Source: Streptomyces goshikiensis (GTDB lineage: Bacteria; Actinomycetota; Actinomycetes; Streptomycetales; Streptomycetaceae). From it: 64,000 nucleotides of DNA. The notes beneath the pieces were generated by a model that had not been told where the DNA came from, made no database searches, and worked only from the letters and a program-made list of their open reading frames with translations. A program made the translations under genes and the position numbers. Below, one piece after another: positions 49,289 to 59,326 of the stretch. The stretch spans positions 186,001 through 250,000 of the forward strand of contig NZ_BMVE01000004.1 in the NCBI RefSeq assembly GCF_014650555.1, read 5' to 3'. Every line of letters begins with the position of its first letter. Within the stretch, counting starts at the first letter, position 1.

Positions 49289-49361
49289 GGGGCTTTAGCT
49301 CAGTTGGTAGAGCGCTGCCTTTGCAAGGCAGATGTCAGGAGTTCGAATCTCCTAAGCTCCA
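49289..49361 (+). tRNA. tRNA-Ala (anticodon TGC)
   Basis: The 73-nt cloverleaf has acceptor GGGGCTT (49289-49295) paired with AAGCTCC (49354-49360), including one G-T pair, and discriminator A. The anticodon stem CTGCC/GGCAG encloses TTTGCAA, reading TGC. The T-loop (GTTCGAATC) is canonical. CCA is not encoded. Confidence 0.97.
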
Positions 49362-49366
49362 CAGCA

Positions 49367-49409
49367 AAAAGGTCCCCTGACCTGCGGAAACGCAGTCAGG
49401 GGGCCTTTT
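49367..49409 (+). terminator. Terminator of tRNA-Ala
   Basis: A 15-bp stem with one G-T wobble (49367-49381 with 49395-49409) and an inner hairpin with a GAAA tetraloop starts 6 nt after the tRNA. A parS site begins 2 nt later. Confidence 0.82.
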
Positions 49410-49411
49410 GT

Positions 49412-49425
49412 GTTTCACGTGAAAC
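49412..49425. other. parS: parS site 9
   Basis: A perfect GTTTCACGTGAAAC 2 nt after the tRNA-Ala terminator, about 14.5 kb from oriC. It is the only parS found on the gyrA side of the origin in this window. Confidence 0.93.
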
Positions 49426-49648
49426 ATCAGCTGCCGCGTCCGGCGGCGAGGACGTCGCCGAGGGTGAAGGCCAACGGGCCGCGGTCCGTGAGGGATTCGC
49501 CGCGGCGCCCGGGGAGACCGCGCCGATCACCGCGGCGGCCTGGGTGTCGCTCGGATGGGTCGGTCGTGGGGCCGTCCGGGGGTTCGTGGTCGACAGTGGG
49601 GAGAGGCACCCAGACCGGGAAGCCACGGCCCGCCGGAGGCGTATGTCC

Positions 49649-50191
49649 ATGGGAATCTTCGACTTCCTGAAGTCCGACAAGAAGAAGGCGCACGAGGCCG
49701 CCGACACGGCGAAGGAGCAGGTGGAGGAGAAGGGCGCCGCGCCGCCGGCCGTCGCCGCCGGCCCGGGTTCCGCGATGGGCGGGAAGTACGTGGACGCCGC
49801 CGAGGCCACCAAGGCCGCCGCCGAGCGGATGGCTGCCGCGGCGCCGCCGAGGCGCGTTTCGCACACCCCCACCCCCGGCTCCGCCGCGCACAAGTCCGTC
49901 GCCGCGGCCCCCGAGCCCCCCGTCGCGCGCACCCGGCCGGCGCCTCCCCCGGCCATGCACGCTCCCCACACGCCGACCCCCGGTTCCGCCGCGCACAAGT
50001 CCGTCGCGGCGGCGCCGGTCGCCGCGAAGCGCGCGTACACCGTCAGGACGGGTGACTCGCTCTCCGAGATCGCCCGCCGTGAACTCGGCAACGAGGCGCG
50101 CTGGCGCGAGCTCTACGCCATGAACCGGGGCGTGATCGGCTCCAACCCCGACCTGATCCGGCCGGGGATGGTCCTCACCCTCCCCCACTGA
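49649..50191 (+). CDS. LysM domain protein without an obvious secretion signal
   Basis: The 180-residue product begins MGIFDFLKSDKKKAHEAADT (charged, no signal peptide) and ends with a LysM domain (AYTVRTGDSLSEIARRELGN, then NPDLIRPGMVLTLP). The linker has a 17-residue duplication, HTPTPGSAAHKSVAAAP at about residues 72 and 107. The start is ATG 49649, with GGAGG 9 nt upstream; an ATG at 49643 is too close. LysM binds glycan, so a cytoplasmic location would be odd. A strong terminator follows. Confidence 0.82.
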   Translation: MGIFDFLKSDKKKAHEAADTAKEQVEEKGAAPPAVAAGPGSAMGGKYVDAAEATKAAAERMAAAAPPRRVSHTPTPGSAAHKSVAAAPEPPVARTRPAPPPAMHAPHTPTPGSAAHKSVAAAPVAAKRAYTVRTGDSLSEIARRELGNEARWRELYAMNRGVIGSNPDLIRPGMVLTLPH

Positions 50192-50206
50192 TGCCCTGAT
50201 GCACTG

Positions 50207-50249
50207 ATGCGGAAAGGGGCCCGGACGTGGTCCGGGCCCCTTTCCGCAT
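50207..50249. terminator. Bidirectional terminator between LysM and DUF5324 genes
   Basis: A perfect 19-bp stem (50207-50225 with 50231-50249) with a 5-nt loop lies between the two convergent genes. Confidence 0.88.
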
Positions 50250-50256
50250 GGCGTCG

Positions 50257-50943
50257 TCAGCTGTCGTCCGAAGACGTCCGCGCCTCGCGCTCCTTGTCCG
50301 CCAACTCGTCGTCGAAGTTGGCCGGTTCGGAGTCCTGCGCCGACAGTTCCGTCGCCGCCGGCGGCTCGACCAGCCAGTCCGGGTTCGACTGCTGGTCCCA
50401 CCAGCGCCACGCGAGGTAGACGCCGCCCGCGACCAGGCCGACCACGGCCACGCCCTTGGCCAGCCGGGCCAGGTGCGCCCGCCGCTCGTGCCGCCGTACC
50501 AGCCGCCGCACCTCATCGGCCGTCACCTGGCCGCGCAGCGCCGCCACGGTCGCCACCGACCGCGACGCGGCCTCCTCCGCCACCGGCTGGGCCGCGGCGA
50601 TCGCGCTCTCGATACGGGGCTGGGTGTACTCGGCGGCCTGGCGGGCCGCGCGGCGCGTCTCGTGGACCGCCTTCGTCGCCGCCCGGTCCACGTTCGGCGG
50701 CACGTAGGAGCGGGCGGCCTGCATCCGGGGATGCAGATGGGTGTCATACGTCGAACGCGCGTGCCGCGAGGCCTCCAGGGCCGCATGCGACACCATCGGC
50801 GCCAGCCGCTCGTTCGCTTCCTGCGCGTAGTGCACGGCAGCGCCCTTGGCGGTTTCCGCGTATGGCGCCACCGCTTCCGCCGCGTGCTTCACGGTGTCCC
50901 TGGCGCTTTCGGCGGCCAGGCGCACGCTGTCCTTGCGGGTCAC
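50257..50943 (-). CDS. DUF5324 family protein
   Basis: The 228-residue, Ala/Arg/Glu-rich, mostly helical protein begins MTRKDSVRLAAESARDTVKH and has a single transmembrane helix near residue 170 (LAKGVAVVGLVAGGVYLAWR) followed by an acidic C-terminal tail. The helical part resembles late-embryogenesis or apolipoprotein-like repeats (SARDTVKHAAEAVAPYAETA). The start is GTG 50943, behind GAGGAGGAT. It is divergent from the cyclophilin gene. The function is unknown; the family assignment is from memory of Streptomyces annotations. Confidence 0.78.
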   Translation of the reverse strand: MTRKDSVRLAAESARDTVKHAAEAVAPYAETAKGAAVHYAQEANERLAPMVSHAALEASRHARSTYDTHLHPRMQAARSYVPPNVDRAATKAVHETRRAARQAAEYTQPRIESAIAAAQPVAEEAASRSVATVAALRGQVTADEVRRLVRRHERRAHLARLAKGVAVVGLVAGGVYLAWRWWDQQSNPDWLVEPPAATELSAQDSEPANFDDELADKEREARTSSDDS

Positions 50944-51119
50944 AGGATCCTCCTCCTCGGTGGCGGACACAGTTCACCTTTCCACCCTTTGTCGGATCAT
51001 GCCTGCCATCTTGTCGAGAGGCATGCGCGACAGGGCATCCGGGTGGGCGAATCTCTGTACCTGGATGCGCAGCGTGGGAGTATCTGAAACCGACAGTGAT
51101 GACTATGGAAGGCAGATCC

Positions 51120-51647
51120 GTGGCCGAGAAGCTCTACGCCACCCTGAAGACGAATCACGGCGACATCGAGTTCGAGCTCTTGGAGAACTTCGCGCCGAAG
51201 ACGGTCCGCAACTTCGTCGAGCTGGCCACCGGCGCCCGTGAGTGGACGCGTCCCACGGACGGCCAGAAGACCACGGACCCGCTGTACGACGGCACCGTCT
51301 TCCACCGTGTCATCTCCGGCTTCATGATCCAGGGCGGCGACCCGCTCGGGAACGGCACGGGCGGCCCCGGCTACCAGTTCGGCGACGAGTTCCACCCCGA
51401 CCTGGCCTTCACCAAGCCGTACCTGGTCGCGATGGCCAACGCGGGCCCGGGCACCAACGGCTCGCAGTTCTTCATCACCGTCGCTCCCACCGCCTGGCTG
51501 ACCCGCAAGCACACCATCTTCGGCGAGGTCTCCGACAAGGCCAGCCAGAAGATCGTCGACGCGATCGCCGGCGGCCGGACGAACCCGCGCACCGAGCGGC
51601 CCCTCGACGACGTGATCATCCAGTCCGTCGTCATCGAGAGGCGCTGA
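51120..51647 (+). CDS. Peptidyl-prolyl cis-trans isomerase, cyclophilin type
   Basis: This 175-residue cytoplasmic cyclophilin has FHRVISGFMIQGGDPLGNGT (catalytic Arg region), FITVAPTAWLTRKHTIFGEV and GTNGSQFF. The N-terminus is MAEKLYATLKTNHGDIEFEL without a signal peptide. The start is GTG 51120, 9 nt after GGAAGG; ATG 51105 is also in frame. A cyclophilin (PpiA) is found at the same position near the origin in mycobacteria. The rhomboid gene follows after 119 nt. Confidence 0.93.
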   Translation: MAEKLYATLKTNHGDIEFELLENFAPKTVRNFVELATGAREWTRPTDGQKTTDPLYDGTVFHRVISGFMIQGGDPLGNGTGGPGYQFGDEFHPDLAFTKPYLVAMANAGPGTNGSQFFITVAPTAWLTRKHTIFGEVSDKASQKIVDAIAGGRTNPRTERPLDDVIIQSVVIERR

Positions 51648-51766
51648 CGAGCCGCCTGCCCTCCCGCAGCGCCCGCCCGCCCGGGAACCTTTCCGCCCCG
51701 CCCGTCCGTCCTGGATACATGGACCGGCGGGGCATCCCTGTCTCCCGCCTCTGATCGAGGGGACCG

Positions 51767-52639
51767 ATGGACACCGACCGCCTCCCGGGCTGCTATCGCC
51801 ACCCGGACCGCGACACGGGGATTCGCTGTACCCGCTGCGAACGCCCCATCTGCCCGGAGTGCATGATCAGCGCCTCGGTCGGCTTCCAGTGCCCCGAATG
51901 CGTCCGTGAGGGCTCCGGCACCGGCCACCGCCCGGCCGCCGGCGTCCCGCGCACCATCGCGGGCGGCGCGATCGCCGCCGATCCCCACCTCGTCACCAAG
52001 GTCCTGATCGGGATCAACGCCGCGGTGTTCCTGCTGGGCTTCGTCGTCCCCGGCTTGGTCGTGCAGGGGGAGCTGCTCGGCCGCTACGTGGACTACCTCG
52101 GCGGCCCCGTGCAAGGCGTCTCCACCGGCGAGTACTACCGGCTGCTGACCTCGGTGTTCCTGCACGTGCAGTGGTGGCACATCGCCGGCAACATGCTCGC
52201 CCTGTGGGTGATCGGCTCTCCGCTGGAGGCGGCCCTCGGCCGGTCCCGGTACCTCGCCGTCTACCTGCTGTCGGGGCTGGGCGGCAGCACCCTCGTCTAT
52301 CTGCTGACCCCGGTGTACGTTCCGACGCTCGGCGCGTCGGGGGCCGTCTTCGGTCTGCTCGGCGCGACCGTCGTGCTGGTGCGCCGGCTGCGGTACGAAA
52401 TGCGGCCCGTCATCACGATGGTCGTACTGATGCTGGTGCTGACCTTCGTGCCGTTCGGCGGTCTGAGCGTGTCCTGGCAGGCCCATGTGGGCGGCCTCGT
52501 GACCGGTGCGCTGGTCGCTGCCGGGCTGCTGTGGCCGGCGACGGGCCGCAGACGCGCGCTCATCCAGTGGGGAACCTGTGTGGCGGTGTTCCTGCTGGCA
52601 GCCGCCCTGGTAATGGCCCGGACGGCCGCACTCACCTGA
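51767..52639 (+). CDS. Rhomboid family intramembrane serine protease with N-terminal zinc finger
   Basis: The 290-residue product has an N-terminal B-box-like zinc-binding region (CYRHPDRDTGIRCTRCERPI, CPECM, CPEC; six Cys and one His) and a six-helix rhomboid core. Key motifs are FLHVQWWHIAGNMLALWVIG (the family H-x-x-x-N), the catalytic serine in LGASGAVFGLLGA and the catalytic histidine in SWQAHVGGLVTGAL. Such zinc-finger rhomboids are common in actinobacteria. The substrate is unknown. A DnaA-box cluster follows the stop. Confidence 0.92.
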   Translation: MDTDRLPGCYRHPDRDTGIRCTRCERPICPECMISASVGFQCPECVREGSGTGHRPAAGVPRTIAGGAIAADPHLVTKVLIGINAAVFLLGFVVPGLVVQGELLGRYVDYLGGPVQGVSTGEYYRLLTSVFLHVQWWHIAGNMLALWVIGSPLEAALGRSRYLAVYLLSGLGGSTLVYLLTPVYVPTLGASGAVFGLLGATVVLVRRLRYEMRPVITMVVLMLVLTFVPFGGLSVSWQAHVGGLVTGALVAAGLLWPATGRRRALIQWGTCVAVFLLAAALVMARTAALT

Positions 52640-52654
52640 TCACACCGGCGTCAA

Positions 52655-52718
52655 CTCTCCACAGAGTTATCCACAGATCTTCTGTCTTTTCCTCAGGTGT
52701 GGATGACGCTGTGGATAA
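52655..52718. promoter_or_regulatory. DnaA-box cluster between the rhomboid gene and crgA
   Basis: Four box-like 9-mers in 64 bp: CTCTCCACA (52655-52663), TTATCCACA (52667-52675), TGTGGATGA (52698-52706) and TGTGGATAA (52710-52718). The second and fourth are the strict E. coli consensus in opposite orientation, so the group is an inverted pair with satellites. It lies between convergent genes, about 50 nt past the crgA stop. Confidence 0.6.
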
Positions 52719-52768
52719 CTCATGGGGAGAGCTTTCGCGGAGGCCCCGGCTGCGCTAAGGCAGGGGGC

Positions 52769-53023
52769 TTACTTCCACTGCGTGGAGACGCCGAATCCCG
52801 CCGCGATGAATCCGAAACCGACCACGATGTTCCAATTGCCCAGCGCCTCGATCGGCAGCTGGGTGTCGGTCACGTAGAAGACGACAATCCAGGCCAGGCC
52901 GATCAGGAAGAAGGCCAGCATGACCGGGGCGACCCAGCTGCGGTTGGTCAGCCTGATGGTCTGCGCCTGCTTCGCCGGCGGCGGCGTGTAGTCGTCCTTC
53001 TTGCGGATACGTGACTTCGGCAC
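52769..53023 (-). CDS. crgA: Cell division protein CrgA
   Basis: An 84-residue membrane protein with two transmembrane helices ([20 protein letters not shown] and [20 protein letters not shown]) and the typical N-terminus [20 protein letters not shown]. CrgA coordinates growth and cytokinesis of aerial hyphae in Streptomyces and is a divisome-recruiting protein in mycobacteria. The start is ATG 53023. It is divergent from the DUF881 gene, as in the mycobacterial crgA locus. Confidence 0.96.
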   Translation of the reverse strand: MPKSRIRKKDDYTPPPAKQAQTIRLTNRSWVAPVMLAFFLIGLAWIVVFYVTDTQLPIEALGNWNIVVGFGFIAAGFGVSTQWK

Positions 53024-53114
53024 GAGGGGCTCTCCTGTCGATGCGCTGGGGACCTTGCCTGCCCCGGGCGTCCGTTAGCGTAGTGGACCTGTGGCGTTGA
53101 AGGAGAAGGGTACG

Positions 53115-53903
53115 TTGAGCAATTCCGACGACTCCTCCGCGGGTCCCCGTCGCCGGCTGCGACCGGCCCGGCTGCTGACGGCCGCCGTTTTCGCCTTGGC
53201 AGGCCTGATTTTCGTCACCAGCTTCAACACGTCCAAGGGTACGAACATCCGGACGGACACGTCCCTCCTGAAGCTGTCCGACGTGATCCACGAGCGCAGC
53301 CAGAACAACGCCCAGCTGGAGCAGAGCACCGCGGCCGTACGCAGCCGGGTGGACGCCCTCGCCGAACACGGCGACAGCAGCACCAGGGCCGAGGACGCCA
53401 AGCTCGCCGCCCTGCGCACCGCGTCCGGCACCGAGGAGCTCACCGGCAAGGGCCTGACCGTCACGCTCAACGACGCCCCGCCGAACGCCACCGCCCGCAT
53501 CCCCAACGTGCCCGAGCCGCAGCCCAACGACCTGGTGATCCACCAGCAGGACCTCCAGGCGGTGGTGAACGCCCTCTGGCAGGGCGGCGCCGAGGGCATC
53601 CAGGTCATGGACCAGCGGCTCATCGCCACCAGCGCGGTGCGCTGCGTCGGCAACACCCTGATCCTCCAGGGCCGCGTCTACTCGCCCCCGTACAAGGTGT
53701 CCGCGGTCGGCGACCCGGCGGCGCTGCGCAAGGCCCTGGCGGCCTCCCCGGCGCTGCAGAACTACCAGCTGTACGTCAACGCGTACGGGCTCGGCTGGAA
53801 AGTGGACGAGCACAGGTCGCTGACACTGCCCGGGTACTCCGGCACAGTGGACCTCCACTATGCGAAGCCCGTGGTCCCCTCGTCCGCGACGAGCACGCCC
53901 TGA
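53115..53903 (+). CDS. DUF881 family membrane-anchored protein
   Basis: The 262-residue product has one N-terminal membrane helix (LLTAAVFALAGLIFVTSFNT) and an extracellular DUF881 domain with LTGKGLTVTLNDAPPNA, LVIHQQDLQAVVNALWQGGA and VRCVGNTLILQGRVYSPPY. The start is TTG 53115, close behind AAGGAGAAGGG; GTG 53091 lies upstream of that ribosome-binding site. The same gene follows crgA in mycobacteria (Rv0012 position). The function is unknown, but the context is divisome and cell wall. Confidence 0.88.
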   Translation: MSNSDDSSAGPRRRLRPARLLTAAVFALAGLIFVTSFNTSKGTNIRTDTSLLKLSDVIHERSQNNAQLEQSTAAVRSRVDALAEHGDSSTRAEDAKLAALRTASGTEELTGKGLTVTLNDAPPNATARIPNVPEPQPNDLVIHQQDLQAVVNALWQGGAEGIQVMDQRLIATSAVRCVGNTLILQGRVYSPPYKVSAVGDPAALRKALAASPALQNYQLYVNAYGLGWKVDEHRSLTLPGYSGTVDLHYAKPVVPSSATSTP

Positions 53904-54633
53904 CGCCGTACTGCGCCTGGTGGTACGGACGTTCAGCGAGGCGTGCCTGACCGTCGGCACCCTGATCGTGCTGTTCGTGGCGTACGTCCTGCTGTGGACC
54001 GGGGTCAAGGCCGACCGGGCCATGGACGGGGAGCTGGCGCGGCTGCGCGACAGCTGGTCGGCGGCGGCCCGGGCTCCGGCCCCCGGTCCGGCACCCACAC
54101 CCGTACCCGCTCCCGCCGCCTCGCCCGGCGCCGAGGCGTCGCCCGAGGCGCCCGCCGGCTACCCCGCGGGCCGGGCCTTCGCCGAGATGTACGTCCCGCG
54201 CTTCGGCGCCGACTGGCACAAGCCCGTGCTGGAGGGCACCGGCACCGAGCTGCTGAAGAAGGGGCTCGGCCACTACGCGGGCACGGCCCGCCTCGGCGCC
54301 GCCGGGAACTTCTCCGTGGCGGGACACCGGCGGACGTACGGGGACCCCTTCAAGGACTTCCCCGAGCTGCGCCCGGGCGACGCCGTGATCCTCAAGGACG
54401 CGACGAGCTGGTACACGTACACCGTCCGCGCCGGGCCGCTGCGGATCCTGCCGACCGAGACCGGGGTGGTCGACCCGGTGCCGGACAGGTCGCCGTTCAC
54501 GGTCCCCGGCCGGTACCTGACGCTGACGACCTGCGATCCGGAATGGGGGCACAGCCACCGGCTGGTCGTCTGGGCGGAGCTGACCGGGACCCGGCCCGTC
54601 GCACGGGGCGGACCGGAGGGATTGCGCAGCTGA
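53860..54633 (+). CDS. Class E sortase (first of three)
   Basis: The 257-residue product has an N-terminal membrane helix (EACLTVGTLIVLFVAYVLLW), a Pro/Ala linker, and a sortase fold with the catalytic His in FSVAGHRRTYGDP, the catalytic Cys in YLTLTTCDPEWGHSHR, and the Arg about eight residues after it. Class E sortases in Streptomyces anchor LAxTG proteins such as long chaplins to the wall. Coordinates use ATG 53860, which overlaps the DUF881 gene by 44 nt; GTG 53920 is a possible non-overlapping start. Confidence 0.87.
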   Translation: MRSPWSPRPRRARPDAVLRLVVRTFSEACLTVGTLIVLFVAYVLLWTGVKADRAMDGELARLRDSWSAAARAPAPGPAPTPVPAPAASPGAEASPEAPAGYPAGRAFAEMYVPRFGADWHKPVLEGTGTELLKKGLGHYAGTARLGAAGNFSVAGHRRTYGDPFKDFPELRPGDAVILKDATSWYTYTVRAGPLRILPTETGVVDPVPDRSPFTVPGRYLTLTTCDPEWGHSHRLVVWAELTGTRPVARGGPEGLRS

Positions 54634-54724
54634 CCCCCCGGGCGGGGCCGCTGCCTTTAGTCTGTTGCGGTACCGCCTCCCGCGGTGTGCGGGACGAACG
54701 TGGAACGGAAGGCAAGCAGACGGC

Positions 54725-54901
54725 ATGTACGGCTGGATCTGGCGGCAGCTGCCGGGCAACGCGTGGGTGCGCGCGCTGATCTCCCTCGTACTGGTCCTCG
54801 CGGTGGTGTACGTGCTCTTCCAGTACGTCTTCCCGTGGGCGGAGCCCCTGCTTCCGTTCAACGACGTGACGGTGGACGAGGGATCGGGAGCCACTCCGTG
54901 A
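54725..54901 (+). CDS. Tiny membrane protein of unknown function
   Basis: The 58-residue product (MYGWIWRQLPGNAWVRALIS, then one strong membrane helix, ending NDVTVDEGSGATP) lies between the first sortase and the amidotransferase gene, and its stop overlaps the latter's GTG start. The tight coupling and conserved-looking ends support it as real. No function can be assigned. Confidence 0.72.
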   Translation: MYGWIWRQLPGNAWVRALISLVLVLAVVYVLFQYVFPWAEPLLPFNDVTVDEGSGATP

Positions 54902-55536
54902 GCGCGCGCATTCTGGTTGTCGACAACTACGACAGCTTTGTCTTCAACCTGGTCCAGTACCTCTACCAGCTCGGGGCCGAATGCGAGGTGCTCCGCAACG
55001 ACGAGGTCGGGCTGGCACACGCGCAGGACGGTTTCGACGGCGTCCTCCTCTCGCCCGGACCGGGCACCCCGGAAGAGGCCGGCGTCTGCGTCGACATGGT
55101 CCGGCACTGCGCGGACACCGGCGTTCCGGTCTTCGGCGTCTGCCTCGGCATGCAGTCGATGGCCGTCGCCTACGGAGGTGTCGTGGGCCGGGCGCCCGAG
55201 CTGCTGCACGGCAAGACCTCGCCGGTGGTCCACGAGGGCCGGGGCGTCTTCGAGGGCCTGCCCTCGCCCTTCACCGCGACCCGCTACCACTCCCTCGCCG
55301 CCGAGCCCGGGACCCTGCCGGACGCGCTGGAGGTCACGGCGCGCACCGAGGACGGGATCATCATGGGGCTGCGGCACCGGGAGCACGACGTGGAGGGCGT
55401 GCAGTTCCACCCCGAGTCGGTGCTGACCGAGTGGGGCCACCGGATGCTCGCGAACTGGCTGGTGCGGTGCGGTGACGCGGGAGCCGTGGAGCGGTCGGTG
55501 GGGCTGGCCCCGGTGGTGGGCAAGGCCGTCGCGTGA
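54898..55536 (+). CDS. Glutamine amidotransferase, anthranilate/aminodeoxychorismate synthase component II
   Basis: A class I glutamine amidotransferase that supplies ammonia to a chorismate-using synthase. The 212-residue product has VVDNYDSFVFNLVQYL, LSPGPGTPEEAG, the nucleophile loop FGVCLGMQSMAVAYG with the catalytic Cys, and HPESVLTEWGH with the catalytic His. No TrpE or PabB partner is adjacent; in mycobacteria the same position holds trpG (Rv0013). The start overlaps the preceding stop and its end overlaps the next sortase by 4 nt. Either a TrpG or a PabA role is possible. Confidence 0.9.
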   Translation: MSARILVVDNYDSFVFNLVQYLYQLGAECEVLRNDEVGLAHAQDGFDGVLLSPGPGTPEEAGVCVDMVRHCADTGVPVFGVCLGMQSMAVAYGGVVGRAPELLHGKTSPVVHEGRGVFEGLPSPFTATRYHSLAAEPGTLPDALEVTARTEDGIIMGLRHREHDVEGVQFHPESVLTEWGHRMLANWLVRCGDAGAVERSVGLAPVVGKAVA

Positions 55537-56348
55537 CCGCCCTCGCGCCGTCCGCGCCCGCCGAGGGCCGGGCCGCGCGGCGCAGGGCGGCGCAGGAGGC
55601 CGCGAAACGCGCGCGCAGGCGCGGCGGCGGCCGGAGGCGGCGCCGTCCGCGCTCGGGCGGTCCGCTGGTGGTCGCCAGCCGGCTGGCCGGGGAGCTGTTC
55701 ATCACGATGGGCCTGGTGATGCTGCTCTTCGTGGCCTACCAGCTCTGGTACACGAACGTCCTGGCGGAGCGGACGGCGAACGGGGCCGCGGGCTCGCTGC
55801 GCAAGGACTGGGAGCAGCCGGCCCCGGACGGGGCCGCCGCGCCGCCGGTGACGGCGTTCGAGCCCGGGCAGGGCTTCGCGATCCTGTACATCCCGAAGCT
55901 GGACGTAAAGGTTCCGGTGGCCGAGGGGATCAGCAAGCCGAAGGTGCTCGACAAGGGGATGGTCGGGCACTACGGCGAGGGCGCCCTGAAGACGGCGATG
56001 CCGGCGGACAAACAGGGCAACTTCGCGGTGGCCGGGCACCGCAACACCCACGGCGAACCGTTCCGTTTCATCAACCGGCTGGTGCCCGGTGACCCGATCG
56101 TGGTCGAGACGCGGGACGCGTACTACACGTACGAGATGACCTCGGCGCTGCCGCAGACCCCGCCGTCGAACGTGTCGGTGCTGAAGCCGGTGCCGCAGGG
56201 TTCCGGCTTCACGTCGGCCGGCCGGTACATCACGCTGACGACCTGCACGCCGGAGTTCACGAGCACCTTCCGGATGATCGTGTGGGGCAGGATGATCGAT
56301 GAACGCCCGCGCAGCCAGGGCGCCCCGCCCGCGCTGACCAGCCCGTAA
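55533..56348 (+). CDS. Class E sortase (second of three)
   Basis: The 271-residue product has a highly basic N-terminus (RRRAAQEAAKRARRRGGG), a membrane helix (LFITMGLVMLLFVAYQLWYT), and the sortase core: FAVAGHRNTHGEPF (catalytic His), YITLTTCTPEFTSTFRM (catalytic Cys and Arg), and ILYIPKLDVKVPVAEGI at the start of the barrel. The GTG start overlaps the amidotransferase stop (GTGA). It is close to the third sortase, 13 nt downstream. Confidence 0.92.
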   Translation: MTALAPSAPAEGRAARRRAAQEAAKRARRRGGGRRRRRPRSGGPLVVASRLAGELFITMGLVMLLFVAYQLWYTNVLAERTANGAAGSLRKDWEQPAPDGAAAPPVTAFEPGQGFAILYIPKLDVKVPVAEGISKPKVLDKGMVGHYGEGALKTAMPADKQGNFAVAGHRNTHGEPFRFINRLVPGDPIVVETRDAYYTYEMTSALPQTPPSNVSVLKPVPQGSGFTSAGRYITLTTCTPEFTSTFRMIVWGRMIDERPRSQGAPPALTSP

Positions 56349-56361
56349 GGACGGATCCGCA

Positions 56362-57090
56362 GTGTCTCGTTCCCGCCGCCGCGCCGCGGCACCGACCGGC
56401 AACCGCAGCGTGCTCGCGGGGTTCCTGAGCCTGCTGGGCGAGTTCCTGATCACGCTGGGCCTGGTGCTGGCGCTGTTCGTGGCGTACTCGCTGTGGTGGA
56501 CGAACGTCCTCGCGGACCGGCAGGCGTCGGCGCGGGGCGACGAGGTCCGCCAGCTGTGGACGCGGCCGCCCACGGCGGGGGCGCAGGCCGCCCCGGGGGC
56601 GCTGGACACGCAGGGCGGGGTCGGGTTCCTGCACGTCCCGGCGATGCGCAACGGCGAGGTGCTGGTCAAGCGGGGCACGGCCCCGGACGTCCTGAACGAC
56701 GGCGTCGCGGGGTACTACACGGAGCCGGTGAAGGCGGGGCTGCCGTGGGACGCGTCGGGGAACTTCTCGCTCGCGGCGCACCGGGACGGGCACGGGGCGA
56801 AGTTCCACAACATCGACAAGGTGAAGAACGGCGACGCGGTCGTCTTCGAGACCCGGGACACCTGGTACGTCTACAAGGTGTTCGCGGAGCTGCGGCAGAC
56901 GTCGAAGTACAACGTGGACGTGATCTCCGCGGTCCCGAAGGAATCGGGCAAGACGGCACCGGGCCGGTACATCACGCTGACGACCTGCACGCCGGTGTAC
57001 ACCTCGAAGTACCGCTACATCGTGTGGGGCGAGCTGGTGCGGACCGAGAAGGTGGACGCGAAGCGGACCCCTCCGGCGGAGCTGCGCTAG
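56362..57090 (+). CDS. Class E sortase (third of three)
   Basis: The 242-residue product has a membrane helix (LLGEFLITLGLVLALFVAYS) and the sortase core with SLAAHRDGHGAKF (catalytic His) and YITLTTCTPVYTSKYRY (catalytic Cys and Arg). Its TLTTC block is nearly identical to that of the second sortase, so tandem duplication is likely. The start is GTG 56362. It is the last gene of the run before the convergent pknB. Confidence 0.92.
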   Translation: MSRSRRRAAAPTGNRSVLAGFLSLLGEFLITLGLVLALFVAYSLWWTNVLADRQASARGDEVRQLWTRPPTAGAQAAPGALDTQGGVGFLHVPAMRNGEVLVKRGTAPDVLNDGVAGYYTEPVKAGLPWDASGNFSLAAHRDGHGAKFHNIDKVKNGDAVVFETRDTWYVYKVFAELRQTSKYNVDVISAVPKESGKTAPGRYITLTTCTPVYTSKYRYIVWGELVRTEKVDAKRTPPAELR

Positions 57091-57249
57091 CGCCGGAGCC
57101 GCCAGAAGGCCGCTGTGGGGCGTTACCGGAACCCCCGGGCGGCGATGGCCAAGGCTTCACGTGTGACGCCTCAGACGGCCACACAGCGGCCCGCGTGGCC
57201 CGCTTGAGCCCGCCGGAGCCCACTCGAACCCGCCGGGCCCGGACGACAA

Positions 57250-57289
57250 AAAGCCCGGCCCCTCGTACGTGTACGAGGGGCCGGGCTTT
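57250..57289. terminator. Bidirectional terminator between the sortase cluster and pknB
   Basis: A perfect 19-bp stem (57250-57268 with 57271-57289) with a 2-nt loop and A/T-rich feet lies 10 nt after the pknB stop on the minus strand. It can terminate both convergent transcripts. Confidence 0.9.
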
Positions 57290-57298
57290 CGCGTCTGG

Positions 57299-59326
<2,028 letters not shown>

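Noticed and set aside
45332..49361. Possible integrated element between tRNA-Ile and tRNA-Ala
   Set aside because: tRNA genes are common integration sites, but there is no integrase, no direct repeat of a tRNA 3' end and no shift in composition. The genes look like Streptomyces core genes.
57154..57167. parS-like sequence GCTTCACGTGTGAC after the third sortase
   Set aside because: It matches the consensus at only 11 of 14 positions and is not palindromic, whereas all nine accepted sites are perfect. It could bind ParB weakly but is not called.
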